From: Lethocerus indicus
Taxonomy: Eukaryota > Arthropoda > Insecta > Hemiptera > Belostomatidae
Length of the DNA: 64,000 nucleotides
Reading direction: 5' to 3'
NCBI GenBank assembly: GCA_019843655.1
Contig: JACDQD010000002.1
Span: 2,676,585-2,740,584, forward strand
The translations under genes were made by a program, and so were the position numbers. Positions 1 to 12,761 of the stretch are shown here, piece after piece. Every line of letters starts with the position of its first letter. Position 1 is the first letter of the stretch. Under the pieces are notes generated by a model that was given only the letters and a program-made list of their open reading frames with translations, searched no databases and was not told the DNA's origin.

Positions 1-130
1 CATTTTTTCCCCTTCCCCCCCCCCCCGGTTCCCGGTAATGGAGCCCAGTGAATATCGGTGTGGAACGCGGGATTTCGTCCGGAATAAGACGCCGGAAAAA
101 GGGGAGACAGAATGGAAGTGGAGTGGTAGA

Positions 131-136
<6 letters not shown>

Positions 137-217
<81 letters not shown>
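137..217. repeat. (GA)n microsatellite
   Basis: An uninterrupted dinucleotide GA tract of about 81 bp. It ends where a C breaks the pattern. Reading frames through it give only Arg-Glu repeats and are not evidence of a gene. Upstream, near positions 15-26, is a run of C. Confidence 0.97.
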
Positions 218-222
<5 letters not shown>

Positions 223-2114
223 CAAACGCGATGGGAAACCGCTGTCTAGAATCCACTGACGAGATTGAGCCCCCTACACTCATATCCTGTTTTGAATATT
301 GAAATTTCATTTCTGCGAAATTGTTTCGGTCCAGACAATTTTTCGATGGATTGAATTCAATTTTATCATAAATATTTATGCAAATATGAAACATAATGCA
401 AATATTAACGTATTTATTTGATTTAATGAAGCAAAATTTTAAAACGTAGCTAAATAATAGGGTAAACATGAGTTGCACAAATAGGATTGACGTGAAAATT
501 TGAAGTTGACCTTATTGCACTTTGGTTCGTAACTTATTGAATCTGTATTTTCTGATTATCAAAGGGTGCTCTAAATCTAAACTTCCATTCGGTAAAATAA
601 ATATATTTACTTTTTGTGTATAAGTATGTTATCAATATAATATACGTATATCTGTCAAAATCATACAAATAATCTACATTACGTCTGAACGATTAATCTT
701 TGAAAACGAAAAATATTCTTATCTGAAATTCAACGAATTTCATTTCTCAAGACAAACGGGATCCGTCCAATTGTTGGAGACAGAGAGGGAACTTGGTTGG
801 AACATCTTGTTACACGCCAAATTGTCACGAAAATGCGGCACTTTATCTTACTTTGCGTTCCGCGCATCAAAAAGCACAGTGTGCTCGGGGTTATTGCACG
901 ACTACTGAATTATGGACACTTCCATGGGCGTAATTCGTCCGTTCGGAAACTTTCATTGGGCAATCCCACGTCTGACAGTTGACGTTGCGCCATTACGCCA
1001 TCATCCAACAGTTGAATAGTGGTAATAGAAGATGCACTGAGAAAAGTTATAAAAATAAAAAACTTTGTGATTCTGTAAAGACATCATATCGTGACTGGTT
1101 AAAAATCAAACCGGTATAAACCAATATAGAATATCAAACAATACCCCTCAAGACAACAGTACCCAAGGTACAGTAGTCTATAGTGTTATTAACTTCTGCA
1201 TAGTGATGATAATTGTTTATTCGAGAAGATTCAATCGATAAAATAGAAACAAAAGAAATATTCTTCAATTACCCTTTCGGGACGCGTAATGAAATTAATT
1301 TGAAAACAGCGTTTATCGAAACTGATCGAAACATTATAACTAAAAATTGCATTCACCCAATATTTCAGGGGGTATAATTTATGTCGCGAGACCCACTAAA
1401 AGACTGAAATTATTTATCGAGTTATTATTCTCCCTTTAATCGTCGTTAAATAGAGAAGGCTAATAAATCATTTCGGGGCGTTGAAGCTGCCCCCGCCGCT
1501 GATATATATTTGGAAATGCTCAACGGGGCGTGAAGTTCAATAACAAGGGGAGGAGGGTGTTGTTAAGATTTATTGTTTTGCTAAAGTTAATAATAACCTT
1601 GTCTAAAGGTCCGCTTCTACTAGCACTTATCCTACATAATCACTTTTAATGGTATATTAATTTAGGGCAAATTTATCATTAATTTTCACCAATTTTTAAT
1701 ATATTCGTAAATACAATTGCAATCAACATTAGTTAATCAATTATTTATGTTTTAAAATGGTTTAAAGCCAAAAATAATTGTTTTTATTCCCTCTTGGTTT
1801 TTTCATTATTTCATAGCTATGATAGTCCCCGGTACGAATTAGTACTTGAGGAGTAGCACTAACTGTTGAAAATGCGAAATGTGTAGATGTAGCACGAGAT
1901 AGTGGAGCGAAAAAAATAACTATTGTTGTGATACTCCCTCACAAATGGCGGACACTAAACTATTACTCAACTGGGTTTTAATGACAAAAAGAGGTGTTTA
2001 ATGGCGATAGTGTTACCGCGAATTTGAAAGATAAGACATTCAACCCTACCGTTTGCCCTTTGAATATGTAAATAGTGCTCGTTTTAAATTTCAATTGGCG
2101 GCCTTCAAGAATCC
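218..2114. other. AT-rich spacer, no gene seen
   Basis: Mostly AT-rich sequence with frequent TAATTA and TTTATT motifs and stop codons in every frame. A short GC-rich patch lies near 1475-1560. I see no splice-site pair, RNA gene or repeat family member here. Confidence 0.6.
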
Positions 2115-2141
2115 CTCTCTCTCTCTCTCTCTCTCTCTCTC
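2115..2141. repeat. (CT)n microsatellite
   Basis: A pure CT tract of about 27 bp. Imperfect CT-rich sequence continues to about 2165. Confidence 0.95.
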
Positions 2142-2856
2142 CCTATTTCTCTCTATCTCTCTCCCTCATTCCCTTTCAATTCGTCCCTTCACCTTGAACG
2201 GAATTGCAAATGTTCTGCAAGAACTCTAGGCGGGCGCTAAGAATTGGTTCGAACCACTGTACGTCGTGAGTGAACCACAGAGCGGCCGCGGAATGTATCG
2301 CTTATGTTCGACTCCGAATAATTGCCGCGAATATATTTTTATCTTCTGATACATTTTCCCCCAATTGTCTATTGAACATTATTTTCAACGACGAGAAATT
2401 CCGACTGTTCCGATTAGAAATTCTTCGGGTCAACTACAGGGAATGCTCTCAACATTCCGTTGAGAAATTTTAACGGTGCTTCTGGCTTATCCCGTCCATA
2501 AGCCCCCCCGTATTAAAGCGGGACTAGCGTATTTAATTATAATAAGTGTTATAAATTACCTCTCTTTATTATTGCACCGGTACTGTGTTATGAATGTAGA
2601 TTTGATTGAAAACAAATTCAGGGTCGTTGTCGAAGGTTTTTGAACATTACACCGTTGCTCCTAAGTATTAAAATTAAATTAAAAGTTCAATTCTCTCGCG
2701 GTATAAGCACTTTGGTCGGAATTATCAACTCCGCTGTGATATTGTCTCTTGCCTCGTCTATTAAAACTGTCTGGAACTGTGTAGTCAATTGCTTGGAGTA
2801 CAGTCGTGCCCATTTTGGGTATACGAGAAGGTCCACTCCTGAGGTTAACGTTAACT
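2142..2856. other. Spacer, no gene seen
   Basis: Mixed-composition sequence after the CT tract. The short open frames present have no family features. Nothing else was recognised. Confidence 0.5.
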
Positions 2857-2912
2857 GGTTGGTTTAGGTGGGTGGTAGGTTGGTTTAGGTGGTAGGTTGG
2901 GGGGGTTGGGGG
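2857..2912. repeat. Short imperfect G-rich tandem repeat
   Basis: Two adjacent copies of a unit close to GGTTGGTTTAGGTGG are followed by GGTTGGGGGGGTTGGGGG. The plus strand is G-rich with several runs of two or more G, so it could form a quadruplex. No function is implied. Confidence 0.7.
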
Positions 2913-3990
2913 TATCTTTTCGCCAGCCGTATATATCTATTAGTGTAATAGTTCTGGGCCCATTTACGGCGAGTAATGGTCCACCGCTTTCTCTATCGTT
3001 TTTTTCGTCTTTCCGCTTTAACCGAAGTACAAAGCCCCCCCCCCCCTCCCACTACCGAAGTACCGCCCACCTTTGGCGCTCAGGTCGTGACGGAGGGGGG
3101 GCTAACGTCCCGGAAAGAATTTTCCGATTTTCTCCCGTTGTATTCACACTGTACTCAATGTGTCCATGAAATGAACTGAAATTCTGAGTCCGATTTCATA
3201 GCGAATGTTCAACATTCTCCCACTTTACTGTCCTTTTATCACCTTGTTTCGTTCCGCCAATAGTAGCACGTCCTATTCAATTACACAGCTCGAAATTGTA
3301 TTATCTAATTTTATAAATTTTATTGCGGACTATCCTTCAGATTACACGACAAATTTAATATATATTCCCTAAGAAAGATTTTTCGATTTTAATCACTACG
3401 TTAACCATAATCCTTTGTTTCATAGCACATACGAATTTCAATTGGACTTTAATTAATATAAAAGAGTATATTATAAAATCTTTGCTTAGTTTACGCTACA
3501 TACAACAATTTAACATTAATCAAATTACTCTATAATTAATTATGAGTACAATTAACTAATATTTACTGACAATGTACGCAGTGAACTATTGGAATATATG
3601 TTGAATTTAGGTGTTGATGAAATTTTTTTTTATGATCGAAAATTACGTGCGCTAATAAAATTCGGAAAATAAGAAAGGTCGGATTATCGGGGTGGAATAA
3701 ATAATCGGTTAAATAAATATTGGGAATTTTTTTTTGTTAGCATCGACCGAGCTTAGATTAAGAGCCCGAATACCGAAAATAAAACGGCGCGGTATTTATT
3801 TCCGGCGGTGTAGTCAAATCGAAATCTGTCACACGTAACGTGATGTCTCATTACGTTTAAAAATATTTCGCTCCGCGCCAGATACGTTCTGCGTTTGACA
3901 ACCTCTTAATATTTTTTATTTCGCAGTGAATAAATTCCGCCTCGTTTATTCTGATGTGTGTGTGTCTGTGAGTGTGAGTTTGTGTGAATG
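2913..3990. other. Spacer with C homopolymer, no gene seen
   Basis: Contains a C run at about 3035-3046, flanked by two copies of a short motif, ACCGAAGTAC. AT-rich sequence then continues to the TA tract. I saw no coding or RNA signature. Confidence 0.5.
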
Positions 3991-4014
3991 TATATATATA
4001 TATATATATATATA
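3991..4014. repeat. (TA)n microsatellite
   Basis: A pure TA tract of 24 bp, preceded by an impure GT-rich stretch (about 3954-3990). Confidence 0.95.
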
Positions 4015-5483
4015 GATTCTAGTTATTAGAAACGAAATAAATAAATTCCACGCCAATAGTGTAGAACAGTATTGGTTTGACCATATATACTCGAATAGGC
4101 TGTATTAGGATTCCTCAATTTATAATTGAATACCGTACATTTCAGTGCATTATGGTGGGGGGCATCATCGAAATAGAGACGCATGAAAAAAAAACGAAGA
4201 AAAAACTTTCCATTCGTTTCCGGTTTCTTTTGTTTCTACGCCGGAGGAAATTACACGGGGTGAATGGGGGTGGTTGGTGGGGCACTTAAACGATTGGGAG
4301 TGGAGAGGGAAAAACTGGGCGGTTTAACGACCCGGGTCAAAAATTAACCCCCTTTAAGGCCGGCTGAAGAACAACCGCAGCAAAGCTACCGGCTCGTCTC
4401 CACAAAGGCACCGAGGGAGTTGGAGAAAGAGAGAGAGGGGATGAGGGAGAGTGATGAAGAAGTTATAACGAAAACTTTAAATTCTCGTTTATTGGATGAC
4501 CTATAAAACGTCTCAGTTCCGAGGTCGTCGCTCTTCCGTCGGCGTTTTTCTATTTGCGCCCGATTTTTCAATTAACGCTTAAAAATTAACCTAATTTCCG
4601 TCTTCAACGCTTCGACTTCTAATTCCTTGCAAATCAACAAAAATATGTGTAAAAAAATAAACTTGTAAAGTAAACTCTTCGTTATAACAGCGTGTTTTTA
4701 TGAAAAATATTAATTGGCAGGCATTATTATTACATCAATTAACGCTTGAATAAACACCTCTTTTTCCTTTCCAGTATTTACTTATTATTCCGAACATAAA
4801 TCATCCATGTTACATTAATGCCTGGTATTATTCTGCGAAAGTTTAAATTTATATAAATCTAACATTTCTTTAAAGTCGGTCATAACATGAATAGTTTAAT
4901 GACAACGCTGTGGATCCAATATATTGGGCTTATATAATTGGACTAATCGTGAAATTCTTATGCTTACATCGTTATCATGAAACCCCGTCAACCAATTATT
5001 AATTGTAAACATTTTCTTAAGTGCCTCACTAATCCTTAAAGGTTTTAGCATAAAGAAAAACTCGTTAAAATTATATATTTAGACTACAATTATTACTGTT
5101 TTATATGTTAAGAGGAAATATACTTGCTATAAATGATTTCAGTAATCCTGAAAAGCCCCCATTATCTAGAGTTTGAACGGGGTGCACATTACGGGAGCAT
5201 CAGTTTTCGAACCGGTGGGGAGGGTGGATGGTGGGGCATAAAAGCTCTCTAATACCCGGTCCATGTTTAACTTCCCTACTCTATCAATTTCTCGCAGTTT
5301 TAAACCGTGAAATCCCCTACTGAAACTAAGAGGGGGGTTAAAATTCAAAACCAATTCAATATTCATTATTATTATTCCATGTTAAATACGGCAGAATTAT
5401 TTTCAGTAATGGGGGATGCAGTGGGATTCGTTTGCGCATAATATAATATTCGTACAACTGCTAAAATGGCAGATACGTACAAT
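4015..5483. other. Spacer, no gene seen
   Basis: AT-rich with a moderately GC-rich stretch around 4250-4450. No splice pair, repeat family or RNA gene was recognised. Confidence 0.5.
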
Positions 5484-5485
5484 TA

Positions 5486-5869
5486 TTGGGTTGACAACTA
5501 AGTAATTGCGGAATTCACCGACAGTTGGCGTTGTACATATTTTTAAGTACGTCAACATCTTGGCACAGATAAGATTCTTTGATACGTTATTATTTGGTCC
5601 TTTCTAAAAAATTCAGTATCAAAATTACATTGACCAGTTGAATTGTGTGTGTGTATAAAAGGTTAAAACACGGTGAACCGAAGTGAGCGTTTCGAGTCGA
5701 TGATGACCAAATAAAGTCCATTATCGATTCAGATCGCATTAGTGCAGAAAAGCTGAATGTGTCTTATACGCGCATTCGAAACCATCTACGGCTTATCTGT
5801 GCAAAGATGACGTACTTAAAACAACGCCACTTGTTGGTGAATTCCCCAATTACTTAGTTGTCAACCCAA
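5486..5869 (+). mobile_element. Deleted mariner-like element (non-autonomous)
   Basis: The element starts TTGGGTTGACAACTAAGTAA and ends in its reverse complement, and it sits between TA dinucleotides (5484-5485 and 5870-5871). TA target duplication is characteristic of the Tc1/mariner superfamily. The inverted similarity continues inward for about 85 bp, to a CACAGATAAG motif on both sides, which is longer than the roughly 30-bp ends usual for mariner. A remnant of the transposase DNA-binding domain lies inside on the plus strand. At 384 bp, against about 1.3 kb for a complete mariner, the catalytic domain is absent, so any movement would need transposase from elsewhere. Confidence 0.9.
5693..5788 (+). 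pseudogene. Mariner transposase N-terminal helix-turn-helix remnant
   Basis: One frame reads RVDDDQIKSIIDSD, followed after a few residues by EKLNVSYTRIRNHL. This matches the first helix-turn-helix of mariner transposases, the part that binds the terminal inverted repeat. The spacing between the two blocks is a few residues shorter than usual, suggesting a small in-frame deletion. The frame enters from a stop just upstream and runs straight into the right terminal inverted repeat, so nothing of the D,D(34)D catalytic core remains. It is a broken relic inside the deleted element and would not make a working enzyme. Confidence 0.85.
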
Positions 5870-5871
5870 TA

Positions 5872-8800
5872 TTTTGTTTGTTACAATTGATACAGATGAA
5901 ATCCAATTGTTTTATTATAACTTCATTTCACTTTCTTATGACATCATGAATCACTGTAAATACACTTTCGATATACAATTTACACAGCTTAATTTTATTA
6001 TTTTCGTCATATTTGTACGTCGCTCCGACGGCATGGCGGTAATTGCATTTCGGAGGAGCGGCACACAAAGTGAAAGCGCGATTAGAAGAAAAGGACGGGG
6101 GATGATTAATTCGGCAATGAATGAATAATGAAATGTAGCGGCGCCGGTAAATGTTTGGCCGCGTGTATTTCCCCGTACGTGTACTGTATTGTATCGCCTC
6201 GTGAAGTAATTGCGTTTTGAGACCGGGCGCAATGTTCTTTCGCCAACCGCGCCCAACCATTTAGTTGCGAATGCGAACATCTGTTAGAGGGAAAGGGCCT
6301 CGGAGATTAATTATGATCTGGGGGGGGGGGAAAGCCGCTAAAGCATTAGTTATGGACTATAATACGAACTCCAGCAATTTCTAGTAAGTCCCCCCTACTT
6401 ACTGCTGGGGAGTTCAATTCATTATTTTTTTTCTTCGTGTCGGTTTTATGTTTGCAATTGGTATGTTATGAATTATATAAAGTATATTGCTTTAGATATT
6501 CCAAGATATATATTTCACGGATTGATTATTGTGCGTTCATTAAATTAAATTCTATTATGCCTGCAACGTTACGGTCCGCAATCATTTTTTATATTGTCCG
6601 TTCCGTTCTTGGGCTGGAAACATCCACCTTGCGGAAAAATTGCGAGAAATAATAATTTCTAGAACAGGTACGGTCAAAGTGAAAACAAAATTTTCTTTTG
6701 CGTTTTGGGCAATAGATGATTGATTTGCGAGGAAAATTTTAGAATCAGAATTGTGGGCTGTATTATTTATGCTGCGGTATGCACTGCGGGGCGTTTCGGA
6801 CGGCGGGTGGCCGAAGGGCCCATTATCTCGGCCTATAATTGGCTAATAAAAAATCGGCCGCAACATTCATTAAGGGGCGACTGAAAGTGTGCCGGGACCG
6901 AGACCCGGTGCGCAGCTCACCGCCACAGAGTCCCGGCGGCCATTAGCGAAATTCCAGTCAAGTATCATTAACGGCACTCATCCCAGAAATTCCAATTTAT
7001 AATTTACACGAGTGATTTCAACGGAAACGACGAGGCCGAATTCGTTATATGAAACTGGGTCAATCTCGATCTCCCAGATCTTACAAACGCCCGTTACGTT
7101 TAGGCGCTGTCGTAATTGGGGTCGTACAGTTATTGGAATAGTCAAAGATGACATTTTATTTGCCAAATATCCTATCGAAGATATTTCCGAACAATATAAG
7201 AAAATAATACAGAAATACGTCCAGCATTCCGCGATGAACGCGACAGTTTATTTCAAAGAATATATATGAAAATGTTTGTAATCTGTCGCATTGTTACTGA
7301 AAACAATTGTTTGTAATGAACATCAATTAAACTATTGACATAAGTTGTAAATAGCCAGTACTCCGATCTCTTAGTGGCTTTTTAACTTGAATTCATCCTG
7401 TACGATTACTATTTTTCAACCGTTAATTTAATAAAGTGGTACGTTGTAAAAGGTGGTCCATTCGTCGGACAGTAACCACCGAAGGGGCCGGGGAGGCCAT
7501 GAATCTTGGAGTCTGTAAAAAGCGGTTGGGGTGGGTGGGTGGGGTGGACATTTGCTAGGTACAAAAAGGCCGTATTGCGCAATGTGCCAATATATAAGGC
7601 GGTGGATGAGAGCGAGGGGCGCAAACAGAACGGACGTTTAATTAGTTGGAAATGCTAACGTTGTCAACGAGAGAGAGAGAGAGAGACTCTATAGTGGGAG
7701 CCAAAATGAAGCCTGGGGGTGGCGGCACTGAAATTGTAATTGCGCCCCGCCACTCACACCGGCCTCCTGGAATCCAGACGATGCGCCAAACTGGCGCTGA
7801 ACTGTACCAAAACAAAGTGACTCAGGTGACGGAGCAGAATTCTGAAATGGACACTCCAGCCAGGCGGCCCCACTTTTAACCAGACACTAATAAAGCCCGC
7901 CAACTTGAAACACTGGAAAAATTGCCTCGTTAAAAAAATTCTTGCGGTGTTATTCCGCTTTGTTTTTGCTTTTTTTTTTCAAATCTTTTTCTACTCATTT
8001 GCACAGGCCAAAACTGTGCGGTTCGCCGGGCTTATTAAGCCGCCAGGGATTTTTCCCTTTATTAAACCCGGGCTTAAGATACGGCGATAGTGCCGATCTC
8101 CACTCAGGCCCGTTGCACATCTTGTCCGTATTACACGTGCTGTATTTATTATAGCCCTCCTGAACAACAAAAATATGCGTTTCTGTTTGTCAGCCAGAGT
8201 TTATTTTAAAGATAATATATTTGGAAACTGTTTTCAGGCGATTTAAAATTCACAGTTTTCAACGTCAATTATTATAGCATATGCCGTTGGAAAGATAACT
8301 CATACAGGTCAAGCTTAAAACCGGCTGGAATAATTATATCGTGAAATCTTCTCCGTCACTTGATCTGACTCTCGACACTGAATTCTATGGTTTGTATATA
8401 AAGGTTAGGAAGCCGAGATATACAAATTTCACATTCGACAAGTTACGCCTAATTCGGAGGCAGTATTCGAATTGATTCCTCCCCCTTTGAAAACGGCACT
8501 GAAAACATTTTTTGGTTCGTCGAACTCACACAACCCGGTTAACACATTTTCTTTGATCGCTCGATTCTTTTTTTCATTTTGGAGAGGGAACCAAATTTTT
8601 AAATACCTTTAAAAAAAGTGGCGTTCTTGTTGTTTCATTCTGACCGAAACCATTTTTATAACACTGTTATTACATTGTTTCATTCATCGATTTTATCCGT
8701 GTACTTTTAATTAACGACTGGTCGAGATTTCACACTCCTCCAGTGACACCGATTAATAACACTGCTTAATAAATGCTGCTTTCAACCTACAACTCAACGT

Positions 8801-9314
8801 TTGGTGGTGCATAATAATCGCATCGAGCGTTTTATAAAAATATTTGATTCAAGGTTCAGTATTAAATATTAAATATTTGTTATAGGGAATTGTCGTTTAT
8901 TTTGCGTTTCTGAAGAGCAGAAAATCGGTCTCTAAAGATGTCTTAGTTCCGGTTTTGCCGCGTACATCGTCCCTGAACAGGCTATGCTAAGTCTCGAACA
9001 GCTCTGCATCCGGCCTGAACCTGGAACAATAGAGAAACCTCCTACTGAGCCCATCTGTGTGTTACTTTACCCAACCCAATACGTGTGTTTCACGCGTTGT
9101 CATTTGCGCTATTTCATGCGACACAGGCATTCTCCATTTAATTACAGTCGATAAACGGTTTACCATCACTGTACTAATCGTAATTACACTTTATTTAAAC
9201 GTTAGTGATTTCTTGCGGAAATCGTTTCCACGGTACCTATATTGTAGCGAAATTTAAAATAAATGAACAATTTCTTAATACAATTCTTCCCGAAAATGGT
9301 TCTTATCGACCAAC
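5872..9314. other. Spacer with one GC-rich patch, no gene seen
   Basis: Mostly AT-rich, with a poly-G run near 6320-6329 and a short (GA)n at 7669-7686. A conspicuous GC-rich, CpG-containing patch at about 6780-6960 could be regulatory, but nothing identifies its role. No coding exon was recognised. Confidence 0.5.
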
Positions 9315-9326
9315 AATAACGAATAT
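9315..9326. repeat. Target-site duplication, left of fold-back copy A
   Basis: AATAACGAATAT is repeated exactly at 9771-9782, on the other side of copy A. A 12-bp exact match at the element borders is best explained as a target-site duplication. Confidence 0.8.
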
Positions 9327-9770
9327 TGTAGGCTTCTGGTGTTTCTGTCTCCTCTCGCTGGTTTGGTCTTTTGCTGGACCGGTTTCGGCTGCTCGCCACC
9401 TTCAGTAGCGGTGTTAGTCACTGTTGGCACTTTGGATGTTTTTCGGGCATCCTCACTGCACTGTCACTGTCACTTGTACTGTAAGGCGCTATACGTAAGG
9501 CGCTAATACTAAAATGTAAGACAGACCTTTGTTGCGGGCTAGTATTAGGCGCGCCGTACCATTGAAACTAAAAGTGAAAACACTACGCTCTTTAATAGTG
9601 TTTAAAATAACTCAAATATTAAAATATATTATTACTGACCATAGTAGATAGTATAAGACAGTAGAAGATGCAACCGAAATCGGTGTAGCAAAAGACCAAA
9701 CCAGCGAGAGGAGACAGAAACACTACGGTATTCCAACCCCTCGCAGACCACAAAACAGGAATGTTAAACT
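9327..9770 (+). mobile_element. Fold-back repeat copy A (partly decayed)
   Basis: This is a 444-bp member of the dispersed family. The left arm (about 9327-9483) has the family order: GTTTCTGTCTCCTCTCGC, a degraded antisense hammerhead-like core, CTTTGGATGTTTTTCGGG, and a CACTGTCACTTGTACTGT end. The right arm is short (about 9662-9727), with the inner part deleted and the cleavage triplet changed to GTG. The one-sided tail (about 9728-9770) contains TATTCCAACCCCTCGCAGAC and ACAGGAATG. The interior is unlike that of the other copies. It has no coding capacity. The family is probably a non-autonomous retroelement; an inverted-repeat DNA element is the alternative. Confidence 0.85.
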
Positions 9771-9782
9771 AATAACGAATAT
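9771..9782. repeat. Target-site duplication, right of fold-back copy A
   Basis: Exact copy of the 12 bp at 9315-9326. Confidence 0.8.
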
Positions 9783-12739
9783 GTTTTTTTTTAGGGAATT
9801 GAAAGGCTAAAAATATACTTCGGTATCGACAAGTTCATTTCAACGACGCATTTATTTGTTAAAGTAGTTTACGTATTCCAAATAATGGGGTTTCCAATTA
9901 ATACCGTTCTCGTCCTATTAGCAGTTATAGGACGGAGGGCAATTTCGGGCCCGAAATTTATTGGCTCGAGACGATCGTGGAAGGGCAGATAAGCGCAATT
10001 GAAGCGGTCCCGGCGAGAAAGTTAAACAAAATAATATTAGCATTAGTGCGGGGGGGAAATTAATGGGACTAAAATAGGCGAGCCATCTAGATTACCGTTA
10101 TGGATTTGGGCTCGCCTGGGCCCAACGGAGTTTATTCAACGTCGGGCAGACGGGCCGACGGCGGACAGAGTATTGTTGTTCCGATTATAGGAAAATAGAC
10201 AGCCGGCCGTCAGCACTTAGCCCATTCAGCTCGCAAACGGCGAATAAACACAGAGTCTGTTTGTCCTCTTCCGTAGGCTCCCCACTGCGGCCCAACCGCC
10301 CCGAGATAAGTCACCGCCCCCGAACCCGCTGCCCGACGACAACTCGGCTAAATTAAGTGAAACCGTCACGGCCGCCTAAATTAGACCGGCCTCGCAGCCC
10401 GCTGCCGCCCACGCCCCTCACCGATTCAACACGACGCCGACCCGTATTAATATTAACTCTCAATATTAACCTAAAGTTGGAGCCGCAGGTTTAATAAAAT
10501 CGGTCGAAAATTCTGCGCTAGTTTCAAGGTGGACACTTGTTCAACTCAGTCATTACTAAGTAACCGATTCTTATTGTCAAATGAAATTTCGTTCCACCAC
10601 TTGGAAAGCGAACACATTCACACATTTACTCGACTAGCAACAACTGGACAAACCTGCAATTTTTGACAACTTAGCCGAATGTTGTACGAACAAATACAAC
10701 TGGACCAAATCACATATAAATCCGGGCAATTTCCATTTGAAAGTAAAAAGTGTTCTAGCGATAGGCATTTATATGTTTTGAATAGCCGACCCAGAAAAAA
10801 GCGAGGATTGGAAAATAAAAAAGGTCGCGTTCATTTTCGTAGGTGTCGAAAATGTGCCGAATCCTTTGGAGCAAATTTCGGGAGGTGGTTGTTGTGGGGT
10901 GGGGGGGTGGTTCATATTCCAATATCCTGTTTTGCAACGGGACAACAATAAATACACCCAGTCTTCGCGAGGTATTTGCGGGAGGGACCGCGGGGGTAAT
11001 CGAAATAGTCGAGCTTGTTGTCTCAAAAACTAGACCGCGATCTGAGCCCAACGATGGAAACGTTCACGGCCATCACCGTTACGGCCGCTAATATCGAATA
11101 TCGTTTTTAAAAGGGTAAAATTATTGTGGAACTTTGAGCGTTAGGAAGACACAGTCATCGTACTACCCGGGGGATCGAAAAGGGCTTTCTCAATTAAACA
11201 GTACAAATATAGGCGTGCGATATTGTGCCCGCCGGGTTCCGATTAACGGCACGGTAAATATAGATTAACGGTAAGAGTAGTGTGTGTGTGTGTGTGGGAG
11301 GGGGAGGGCCTTAATGAAAGGGCGTGGGGCGGGGACCGATCTGGCTCCCACCCCGGGTTTGGCGGCTGATTGAGGCCGTTTTGTCGCCGGCCGGCCTCCC
11401 ACAAAGCTTCTTCATCGGCCTCGTGGCCGAGTCGGCCCTCACATTCGAGCCTAGACGCAATTTCCGGGCCCTTTTCAAGTACACGTGTCCCGCCGAAGTT
11501 ACGTCCGCGAAACCTTGACCGTTAAACGGCTTTCCGAACGGAGAAAATAAATTGATACCAAATTAGGTTTAAGCGTAATTGAATATGTTTATATTATCCT
11601 AGGATACATGTTTAGATTAGTAAATACACTACAGAATACACTGGCAGGGTGTCTTCACTGTCACTACAATCTTACATTTATAAGCCGAGTTTTGAAATTA
11701 TTGGCGTTGACATTTTCATGTCTCAGAAATAAATCTCCTTCCGTGATTAAATACTGAACAAAATGTTGTACCGCCAACATTGAAACTAGTCATTCGGAAA
11801 TAATTACAGTCGAAAAATAACCTCGCCCTAATGTAGCGACAGCGTTTTATCGAACGGCAAAAGAGAGTTTGTCGTGGAATATGGCACGAAAGCGGCAATA
11901 TGTTTTTACAAGGCCAATTTCCTGTTATTAATATTACTAAATATATCTCGACTGCAGCAGACCTAATTTCTATAATAGCTGGTTACTTTCTAAGTTAAAT
12001 GTTAATTTTTTACAAATAATCCTCGTTCGTTTTTTATTATGTAATTTCTTATTTACAGAATCAAAAAATATTCAAACTTTCCTGTAATTTACCTTTTATA
12101 TAAATATGCCTGTCATATATTTGGAAATTTGAATCCTACCCATTGCTTTGCCCTAGACTGGAAAAAAGAGACCGTTTTCTTTGTGCACTGGTTCACGCCA
12201 ACGTCAGTATTCCATTACATTTTATTATATCAATATTCGTTCCATTTCATTATATCCGGTTACCCATAATAATTGGGGGTCTGATAGCCCATCCAACGGT
12301 CAAAATTAAATGAAGGTCCAAGGGTTTAATACGTGTATAATTGTTATAACTATCAGAAGTCATTTCTGGATTTTCGCTACTACACTACAATTTTCAGTGC
12401 TTGTTAAAATTAGAGGAGTAATTTACTACAAAGGGAAATAAATTAGTTGTGTTGTAGTCGGATTGAAAATTAATGTAAAGGGCGGTTTCAATTAATTTTA
12501 CTTCGATAATAACCTCTTCGCATGATTTCAAGGGGGCAATTCGTCCGGTCTATTAGCCATGTACTGACGTCGATAACAAATTACCTCACTGTGTTATTAT
12601 ACCTTCGAAAAACTAATTACTCTGGCGATGAGTCGAAGGGGACGCGTATGCGCATACAAAATATCGGGAACGGTTTAAATTATTCTGACAGGAGATCTGA
12701 CTAGTCGGGAGTTTCCTTGGTCATTGTTCATTTCTAATA
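9783..12739. other. Spacer with GC-rich island, no gene seen
   Basis: A GC-rich, CpG-rich block runs from about 9940 to 10450, with homeodomain-type TAATTA-like sites around it. It could be a regulatory island or an unmethylated CpG block, but no promoter motif or exon is clear. A short (GT)n lies at 11281-11295. The rest is ordinary AT-rich sequence. Confidence 0.5.
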
Positions 12740-12761
12740 GGGGTTGGGGGTGGGGGTGGGG
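12740..12761 (+). other. G-quadruplex-type tract
   Basis: Four G runs (4, 5, 5 and 4 G) are separated by TT, T and T, an almost ideal intramolecular quadruplex pattern on the plus strand. No gene is adjacent, so the role is unknown. Confidence 0.75.

Noticed and set aside
9205..9408. Similar peptide ends (around SAARHLQ) in frames near 9.3 kb and 30.0 kb
   Set aside because: The similarity is only the shared fold-back repeat read in the same frame, not a conserved protein.
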